Shown here: positions 58,861 through 64,000 of the stretch, one piece after another
How the letters are laid out: each line of letters opens with the position of its first letter
How positions within the stretch are numbered: position 1 is the first letter of the stretch
NCBI RefSeq assembly: GCF_000422465.1
Contig: NZ_KE383843.1
Span: 856,271 to 920,270 of the forward strand
Origin: Paenibacillus harenae DSM 16969
GTDB taxonomy: Bacteria; Bacillota; Bacilli; Paenibacillales; Paenibacillaceae
Direction of reading: 5' to 3'
DNA: 64,000 nucleotides
The notes under the pieces: model-generated
Seen by the model: only the letters and a program-made list of their open reading frames with translations
The model's database searches: none
Told to the model about the DNA's origin: nothing
Made by a program: the position numbers and the translations under genes

Positions 58861-59605
58861 TCTCGTTCCCTCCAAGCAAAGCCAGCGCGTTAATGATTTT
58901 CTGATAAAAAGCGGGGCGGCTGTCGCCGCAATGAATTTCTGTGTAGAATTGTCCGTCCTTAATAAAGACGACCCGGTCGCAGTAACTGGCCGCCATCGCG
59001 TCATGCGTGACCAGCATCATCGTCGTGTTCTCCTCTTTGTTCAGCTTGCTCATCAGCTCCATGACGTCGCGCGCGGCCTTCGAGTCCAGATTGCCCGTCG
59101 GCTCGTCGGCCAGCACCAGCTTCGGCGTATGGATCAGCGCTCTGGCTATCGCCGTTCGCTGCGCTTGGCCGCCGGAAATCTCATACGTGCGTTTATCCAA
59201 AATATCGGTAATCCCCAGCTTCTCCGCCATATAAGCGGTCCGTCTCTTCATTTCATTCAAATCCGTTCCGTCCAACGTGAGCGGCAGCACGATATTTTCC
59301 CTCACCGTCAGCGTGTCGAGCAGATTGAACGCTTGGAACACAAAGCCAAGCTCTCTCCGGCGAAAATGAGCCAGCTTCTCCCGCGTCAGCTGGAACGGAT
59401 CCTGCCCGCCGATTCGCAGCTCGCCCGACGTCGGCCGGTCGATCGTGGACACCATATTGAGCAGCGTCGTTTTGCCGCTGCCGGAAGGTCCCATGATGCC
59501 GACAAATTCCCCTTGGTTAATCGTTAGATCAATATTGGTCAATGCTTTATAAGCGACCTTGCCCGGATAAATCTTATTCAGGTTCCGCGCATGCAATAGC
59601 TCCAT
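58835..59605 (-). CDS. BceA-like ABC transporter ATP-binding protein
   Basis: The 256-residue ATPase has GPSGSGKTTLLN, the Q-loop FQAFNLL, signature ISGGQAQRTAIARAL, Walker B VLADEPTGNLD and VTHDAMAA. It powers the BceB-like permease. The start follows AAGGAGAGATTGGG. Confidence 0.95.
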   Translation of the reverse strand: MELLHARNLNKIYPGKVAYKALTNIDLTINQGEFVGIMGPSGSGKTTLLNMVSTIDRPTSGELRIGGQDPFQLTREKLAHFRRRELGFVFQAFNLLDTLTVRENIVLPLTLDGTDLNEMKRRTAYMAEKLGITDILDKRTYEISGGQAQRTAIARALIHTPKLVLADEPTGNLDSKAARDVMELMSKLNKEENTTMMLVTHDAMAASYCDRVVFIKDGQFYTEIHCGDSRPAFYQKIINALALLGGNENEFPTVRV

Positions 59606-59657
59606 CCCAATCTCTCCTTATCTTTCGTCGTTAGAACCAGTGTAGCCTGTAAGGCCA

Positions 59658-59692
59658 CCATTTCCTAACGGTCTGTCTTTCATTTACCTAAC
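59658..59692 (-). promoter_or_regulatory. Direct repeats upstream of the BceA-like gene
   Basis: Minus strand GTTAGGTAAATG and GTTAGGAAATGG lie 22 bp apart, two helical turns, 50-90 bases before the ATPase gene. OmpR-type response regulators often bind direct repeats with such spacing, so this is a candidate site for the adjacent BceR-like protein. Confidence 0.45.
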
Positions 59693-59812
59693 AACTTTGT
59701 AAGATTCGCCGATGCCTTAAACTTCTCAAGTACCTAAAACTTCACAAATACGTTAAACGTCTCAAATCGCCTACGCAAACAAAGCAAGTCGCACAAAAAA
59801 CGCAAAATGTAC

Positions 59813-59865
59813 ATTCCAATATTCCGCATATTCCATACATTCCGCACATTCTACACACTCCGCAC
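59813..59865. repeat. Degenerate 9-bp tandem repeat
   Basis: About six units of the form ATTCCGCAN (ATTCCGCAT, ATTCCATAC, ATTCCGCAC, ATTCTACAC, ACTCCGCAC) follow each other in register. They lie in the 655-base gap between the BceA-like gene and the kinase gene. No gene is seen in that gap. Confidence 0.65.
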
Positions 59866-59945
59866 AATCACCATAAACCGCCCGGCTCGCCGGTTACGTT
59901 CAGATTTTTAAACTAAATTAGCACGAGCAGCGAAAAAGTTAGAAT

Positions 59946-60078
59946 TTGTTTAAATAATTGAAACTAAATAGCCTTCCCTTACAAGTTGCCGCGAAATTCG
60001 GCTGCGTTGTTTCAAGTATTGAAATTAACGAGCGAAATCTCGCAACTTTCTTTAATTAATTTCAAAAATCGAAACTAA
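59946..60078. repeat. Three copies of a 22-bp palindromic motif
   Basis: Copies at 59946-59967, 60007-60028 and 60057-60078 share the core TTTCAAnnATTGAAACTAA, for example TTGTTTCAAGTATTGAAATT. Each is an inverted repeat of TTTCAA/TTGAAA with small changes. The first and third copies are also flanked by similar GCGAAA...AACTT sequence, suggesting an old duplication of a unit of about 110 bases. Confidence 0.65.
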
Positions 60079-60125
60079 CTAAACGTACGGCAGCCATTCG
60101 ATTCGCTATGTGGCAAACAAGCCAA

Positions 60126-60186
60126 GCAGAAACGCCCTATCGGCGTCCTTGTCAGAGGACGCAACCGTTACGCGGAGAATTCTAAG
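60126..60186. repeat. Dispersed 61-bp repeat, copy 2
   Basis: Copy 2 begins GCAGAAACGCCCTATCGGCG and ends GGAGAATTCTAAG. Its 3' end is part of a further hairpin, AATTCTAAG...CTTAGAATT (60177-60221), which precedes the terminator of the kinase gene. See copy 1 at 50113-50173. Confidence 0.8.
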
Positions 60187-60222
60187 CGCAAATAAGTGTG
60201 AAACTTATGCATTCTTAGAATT

Positions 60223-60256
60223 AAAAAAAGACCGACGAACGGCAATGCCATTCATC
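60223..60256 (-). terminator. Terminator of the BceRS-like operon
   Basis: Minus strand GATGAATGGC-att-GCCGTTCGTC (two G-U pairs), then GGTC and seven T, just after the kinase stop. Confidence 0.8.
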
Positions 60257-60260
60257 GATC

Positions 60261-61247
60261 CTATCTTGCGGCAAACGGGAAAATAACGCGGGCGGTCGTA
60301 CCGTAACCCGCTTTAGACTCGACCTGGATCTCATGATTCATTTTGTCCAGCACGGACTTTACAATGTAGAGCCCCATTCCCGTCGATTCCTTGAACCTTC
60401 TGCCGTTCTCGCCGGTGAAGAAGGGCTGGAAAATGCGGGACAAGTCGGAGGCCGGTATGCCCGCGCCCGAATCGATGACCTCCAGAATAACGGCACGGTC
60501 GCTCGTATATGCGCGTACGATAACCTTTGAGCGGCTGCCCGCCGAATACTTTACCGCGTTGGAGATCAATTGCTGTAAGATAAAGCGAAGCCATTTGCCG
60601 TCCGTCTCCACCTTCAAATCGTCCCCGATCTGCATGTCCGGGTAGACAAAGCTGCGGATAAATAATCGTTTATTGTCCAAAATCACATCATTTACAGCCT
60701 CGCGCAGCAGGACCGTCTCCACTTGAAAGTCCTGCTCGAACGTCTCCAGCCTGGCCATGTACAGCACCATCTCCAGCCCTTTGCGGATGCGCTCCGTCTC
60801 CTCCCGCATGCTTTCGTCGCGGGGATCGCCGCCGTCCTGCAGCAAGAGCTCCAGCACCGACAGAGGCGTCTTCATCTGATGCACCCAATGGTTCATGAAG
60901 GTAATATGGTTCCGCTGCTGCCGTTCGCCCTCGATAATCTGATTCTGATAATGGCGGTATTGAGCTTGCAGCAGCTCTCCCAAGGCATTCGGCAGCGCGG
61001 CGGACTCCTTGCCCTGCACCGACTCCTCCAGTCGAGGCTGCCCCTGCTGCAGCAGCAGGTAGAAGCTTCGGCAAGTTAAGTAACGGTAGGCCAAGTACGC
61101 AAGGAAAACCGCTGCTCCCAGAAGCAGCGCATAGCCGGCGACTCTGAAATCTTTATAGCCGTCCAGCCAGAAAACGACCGCAACCGCCGCGAGCTGCAGC
61201 GCCGTAAAACCGATCAGAGCCAGCTGATCCCGCCAGAACAGCCTCAT
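60261..61247 (-). CDS. BceS-like intramembrane-sensing histidine kinase
   Basis: The 328-residue kinase has two membrane helices with almost no extracellular loop (about 12-58), the HisKA His in HQMKTPLSVLELLL, then N, G1 and G2 boxes (NAVKYSAGSR, IDSGAGIPASD, GMGLYIVKSV). Kinases of this type do not sense the drug themselves but read the activity of a BceAB-type transporter. The ATG at 61247 overlaps the regulator stop. Confidence 0.93.
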   Translation of the reverse strand: MRLFWRDQLALIGFTALQLAAVAVVFWLDGYKDFRVAGYALLLGAAVFLAYLAYRYLTCRSFYLLLQQGQPRLEESVQGKESAALPNALGELLQAQYRHYQNQIIEGERQQRNHITFMNHWVHQMKTPLSVLELLLQDGGDPRDESMREETERIRKGLEMVLYMARLETFEQDFQVETVLLREAVNDVILDNKRLFIRSFVYPDMQIGDDLKVETDGKWLRFILQQLISNAVKYSAGSRSKVIVRAYTSDRAVILEVIDSGAGIPASDLSRIFQPFFTGENGRRFKESTGMGLYIVKSVLDKMNHEIQVESKAGYGTTARVIFPFAAR

Positions 61248-61951
61248 CTTCCCGCCTCGCGCCGCCACGTCTCGTTCAGCCGGTAGCCTGTCCCGCGCAC
61301 CGTCTCCAGGGCGTCCTCGATGCCCAGCTCGGCGAGCTTCTTGCGGACCCGGGTAATATTAACGCTTAAGGCGTTATCGTCCACATAGGTGTAATCATCC
61401 CACAGCTTCTCCAAAATCGTTTCCCTGCCGACCAGCCGCTGACACCGCTCGAGCAGCGTTTCCACCAGCACCGTCTCTTTCTTCGTTAAGGCGACCGATT
61501 TGTCCTGCAGGCGCAGCTCCATCCGTTCCGGGTAAAGCGTAAGCCCCGACCGCTCGATCAAGCGTTCCCCGGCGGACGCGGCATAATCGCCGTAGACTCT
61601 CCTGAGCTGGCTGCGGATTTTGGCCATGACGACCTCGTAATGAAACGGCTTCGTCAAATAATCGTCCGCTCCGTTCTCAATCGCGCGAACCTGGTCCATC
61701 TCCCCGCTTCTCGCCGAGATGAAGATAATCGGGCAAGTGGAGACCGTCCGGATCTGCCGGCACCAATAGAAGCCGTCGAAGCTGGGCAGGTTAATATCCA
61801 TTAACACGACATGCGGCCTAATTTGCTGAAACTGATCCAGCACCTTTCCGAATTCGGTCGTGATTACGGCTTCGTTGCCGTATTTCTCGATATGCGACTG
61901 CAGTAACTGCGCGATCTTCGCATCGTCTTCAACGATCATGATCCTGTACAA
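61244..61951 (-). CDS. BceR-like OmpR-family response regulator
   Basis: The 235-residue regulator has a receiver domain (acidic IVEDDAKI, phospho-Asp in VLMDINLPSFDGF, Lys in LTKPFHYEV) and a C-terminal winged helix (DDNALSVNITRVRKKLAELG, TVRGTGYRL). It is expected to turn on the bceAB-like genes. The start is TTG at 61951, eight bases after GGAAGGGG; a GTG six codons upstream precedes that site. Confidence 0.94.
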   Translation of the reverse strand: MYRIMIVEDDAKIAQLLQSHIEKYGNEAVITTEFGKVLDQFQQIRPHVVLMDINLPSFDGFYWCRQIRTVSTCPIIFISARSGEMDQVRAIENGADDYLTKPFHYEVVMAKIRSQLRRVYGDYAASAGERLIERSGLTLYPERMELRLQDKSVALTKKETVLVETLLERCQRLVGRETILEKLWDDYTYVDDNALSVNITRVRKKLAELGIEDALETVRGTGYRLNETWRREAGR

Positions 61952-62019
61952 AGCAATAACCCCTTCCACTGCATGCAGGTATAAGGATTATTTTACATGA
62001 CTTGCACAGTTGGTTCCAC

Positions 62020-62051
62020 AAAACAGGAAGCATCCCGAAGGATGCTTCCTG
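62020..62051 (-). terminator. Terminator of the solute-binding protein gene
   Basis: Perfect 12-bp stem CAGGAAGCATCC-cgaa-GGATGCTTCCTG followed by TTTTGTGG on the minus strand, 18 bases past the stop. Confidence 0.88.
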
Positions 62052-62068
62052 CTTATCGTTACGCTATG

Positions 62069-63712
62069 CTATTGTTTCTGAATGGCGTTGCCGTATATTT
62101 CAATGTATTTCGCCAGGTTCAGCCCGTCGAAGCCTTTCACATAGGCGTCCCATTCCTTCTCGATATCCTTGCTGCCAATAATAAATTGAGCCATGTTGGA
62201 CATCACGTAATCCTGGATCGCGGTCGTCAGTTGCGATGCGGCATCCGTATCCTCCGGACGGATGAATACGCCGGTCGGATAAATTTCTTTCGGCGAATAC
62301 GGCGCATACGCGTTGGTCGCTTGCGACAGCCGCGTTTCATAGCCGTCAGCCGCCAGCGGATCCTGGCCTACCGCGAACAGGTCGCGGAATTCCTTGGACA
62401 AATCCTTGGGACCCATCAGCGACCAGCTGTCATTACGGATCAGATCGGGATCAACCTTCGGCAGTCCTTTAAAGCTGTATTTCGCTTGCGCGCCGTCGAT
62501 GTTTTTCTCGCCCTCCTCGGCTTTCTTCCAGCCGAAGCCTTCTTCCGCGCCATATTCGCTCTTCAGCGCGCCCTCTTCGCCAAATGCGTAATCCATCATT
62601 TTGATCGCGGCAATTTGCTGCTCCTCGCTCGCTTTGTTCGTCAATGCGAATTGGAATTCGCCGATGCCCTGCGAGGCGCCGGCAAGCTGAACGCCGTCCG
62701 GTCCTTTGAGCGGCGGCACGATGACCCAGTGTTTATGCCGTGTATGCTTCTCATCATACGGGGTGACCAAATAGCTGACGAGCGCCGTCGTGATCGACCC
62801 TACCAGCTCATCGCCCTCGCGGTTGCCGAGCTGCCCGATCGCTTGATCGTTCTGCGTGAACGAAGCCGGATCGATAAGCCCTTCCTTATACAGCTTGTTC
62901 ATGTAGATCAGTCCTTGCTTCCAGCCCTCCTGATTGGCCGCGAATTCAACCTTGCCGTCCTTCAGAATTAAATATTTGCTGTTGTCGTTATAGATGAAGG
63001 AGTTCATCAAGAATGCGTCAATGTTGCCGTTCCAGACGTTCTTGTTCGGCGCGCCGGTAAGCGGAATTTCGTCCGCCTTGCCGTTTCCGTTCGGATCCTG
63101 CTCCTTAAAAGCCTTCAGTACGGCATACAATTCATCCGTCGTCGTCGGCACCGCAAGACCGACCTTATCCAGCCATTCCTGGTTCATCCAAAACTTCTGC
63201 GCAAAGGTGCAGTGGTAGCACTCGTTCAAGCGGGGAAGCGCATAAATGTTGCCGTCCGTCGCCGTCATGGCATCCTTGAAGTAAGGCTTCTTCTCCATCA
63301 TCGCCTTAATGTTCGGCGCGTATTTCTCGATCAGATCATTCAAGGGAAGGAATACCCCCTGCTTGCCGTATGTCAACAGGTCGGTATTCGTGAATTTGCC
63401 CTCAAGGAATACTTCAGGGTAATCGCCGCTTGCGAGCAGCAGCTGGCGGCGGTCCACCAGGGCGTCCGCAGGCGCCAGGTCCCACTTGATTTTGACATTG
63501 AACTTCTCCTCTATATGCTTCGTGTAGCTGTTATCTTCTAGCGGTGCCTTGCCCTGAGGTGCAAAAAACGTCATGTTTACCGGTCCGGATTCTCCTGCAT
63601 TCGTCTCACCGGCGTTGTTCGCAGCATTGTCCGTATTGCTATTTCCGCAAGCCGACAGCACCAATGTAACGCTTAATACAAGCGCAAGCATGGAAAAAAA
63701 CGTTTTTTTCAA
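62069..63712 (-). CDS. Sugar-type ABC transporter substrate-binding lipoprotein (LplA/LipO-like)
   Basis: The 547-residue lipoprotein has lipobox LVLSAC (Cys about 21 residues from the start), an N-rich spacer, and a type 1 extracellular solute-binding domain (PVNMTFFAPQGK; WLDKVGLAVPTTTDELYAVL; DPNGNGKADEIPLTG). This long LplA/LipO group is abundant in Paenibacillus and takes up oligosaccharides. The start is TTG at 63712, five bases from AGGAGGGG; the frame stays open for 31 more codons upstream without a signal. It lies downstream of an LplC-type permease gene. Substrate unknown. Confidence 0.92.
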   Translation of the reverse strand: MKKTFFSMLALVLSVTLVLSACGNSNTDNAANNAGETNAGESGPVNMTFFAPQGKAPLEDNSYTKHIEEKFNVKIKWDLAPADALVDRRQLLLASGDYPEVFLEGKFTNTDLLTYGKQGVFLPLNDLIEKYAPNIKAMMEKKPYFKDAMTATDGNIYALPRLNECYHCTFAQKFWMNQEWLDKVGLAVPTTTDELYAVLKAFKEQDPNGNGKADEIPLTGAPNKNVWNGNIDAFLMNSFIYNDNSKYLILKDGKVEFAANQEGWKQGLIYMNKLYKEGLIDPASFTQNDQAIGQLGNREGDELVGSITTALVSYLVTPYDEKHTRHKHWVIVPPLKGPDGVQLAGASQGIGEFQFALTNKASEEQQIAAIKMMDYAFGEEGALKSEYGAEEGFGWKKAEEGEKNIDGAQAKYSFKGLPKVDPDLIRNDSWSLMGPKDLSKEFRDLFAVGQDPLAADGYETRLSQATNAYAPYSPKEIYPTGVFIRPEDTDAASQLTTAIQDYVMSNMAQFIIGSKDIEKEWDAYVKGFDGLNLAKYIEIYGNAIQKQ

Positions 63713-63820
63713 GGTTACCCCTCCTGGATACATATATTTTATTATCATGAACCTTACCGCGGCCGCTGACAAGCGCCGCATGATTGCCTGCATCCCCCCT
63801 TTCAATAGCGCACTTCCCGT

Positions 63821-64000
63821 CTACCCCTTCAAGGATCCGATCATAACGCCCTTCACGAAATGCCTCTGCACGAATGGATAGATGACGAGCACCGGCACGG
63901 AAGCCACAACGATCAACGCATATTTGAGCGCCTGCTCAAACCCTTGCTCGCGGATCTTGCCGGCCGTATTTGCAAGCATCTCCGGATCGGAGGAGTTCAG
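63821..64000 (-). CDS. Carbohydrate ABC transporter permease (LplC type), C-terminal part
   Basis: The last 59 codons are present; the gene runs off the right edge. The fragment reads EQALKYALIVVASVPVLVIY followed by PFVQRHFVKGVMIGSLKG and a TAG stop. This is the standard end of LplC/YtcP-like permeases (last helix, then FV-KGVMIGSLKG). Together with the binding protein it belongs to an lplB-lplC-lipO type operon, whose first gene(s) would lie beyond the window. Confidence 0.88.
   Translation of the reverse strand: MNSSDPEMLANTAGKIREQGFEQALKYALIVVASVPVLVIYPFVQRHFVKGVMIGSLKG

Noticed and set aside
59806..59907. Short peptide frame through the nonamer array
   Set aside because: One frame starts ATG TAC ATT and another gives an I-P-H repeat, but neither has a ribosome site; the periodicity is explained by the DNA repeat.
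59606..60260. Possible CRISPR array in the repeat-rich gap
   Set aside because: The repeats are short, palindromic, diverged and irregularly spaced, with no cas genes nearby.
63573..63881. Open frame of 102 codons on the plus strand at the right end
   Set aside because: It is opposite the start of the binding-protein gene and the end of the LplC-type permease gene, with no ribosome site or family.

Overview
The window is chromosomal DNA from a spore-forming, Gram-positive member of the Bacillota, most likely Paenibacillus or a close relative. The evidence is strong AGGAGG-type ribosome sites, frequent TTG starts, hairpin-plus-T terminators, sporulation genes (ylbJ, yunB, a CotF-type coat gene), an S-layer-anchored enzyme, and gene neighbourhoods shared with Bacillus subtilis (ccpN-yqfL, yutD-lipA-lytH-yunB). 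No tRNA, rRNA, prophage, insertion sequence or CRISPR array was seen. Both ends cut through genes.

Layout. 1-8.3 kb: small hypothetical genes, a secreted GH43 endo-arabinanase with cre-like sites, a class A penicillin-binding protein with a charged tail, an unrecognised 310-residue protein and a CotF-type coat protein. 8.3-12.2 kb: the sulfate uptake operon cysT-cysW-cysA-sbp. 12.3-15.4 kb: yigZ, pgi and a 3-hydroxyisobutyrate dehydrogenase-like gene. 15.5-19.3 kb: a divergent module with a Tat-exported L-amino-acid oxidase, an exported RidA-type imine deaminase, tatA, a short GlnR/TnrA-like regulator and tatC. 19.4-27 kb: DUF420, ppnP, tkt, purU, nfo and smaller genes. 26.9-37.5 kb: a ten-gene Tad/Flp pilus operon with a possible leader attenuator. 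37.5-49.7 kb: ndk, yqfL, ccpN, pepF, a yycC-like gene, a truncated globin, ylbJ, nadK, yutD, lipA, a lytH-like peptidase gene and yunB. 50.2-53.5 kb: two tandem secreted asparaginases, one with three SLH domains. 53.6-55.9 kb: a YiaA/B-type membrane protein and a PRISE-type reductase with an HxlR regulator. 56.1-62 kb: uppP and a BceRS-BceAB-like antibiotic-sensing and detoxification cluster, with a repeat-rich 655-bp gap. 62-64 kb: a sugar-type ABC transporter (lipoprotein and permease end).

The most notable theme is extracellular nitrogen scavenging. The amino-acid oxidase and the tandem asparaginases are more than 35 kb apart, yet both are preceded by close matches to the GlnR/TnrA operator TGTNA-N7-TNACA. 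At the asparaginases one match overlaps a recognisable promoter. The oxidase cluster carries its own Tat components, its own imine deaminase and a shortened GlnR/TnrA-family regulator. It therefore looks like a self-contained, nitrogen-regulated secreted deamination system. All functional statements are inferred from sequence reading; no database search was run.
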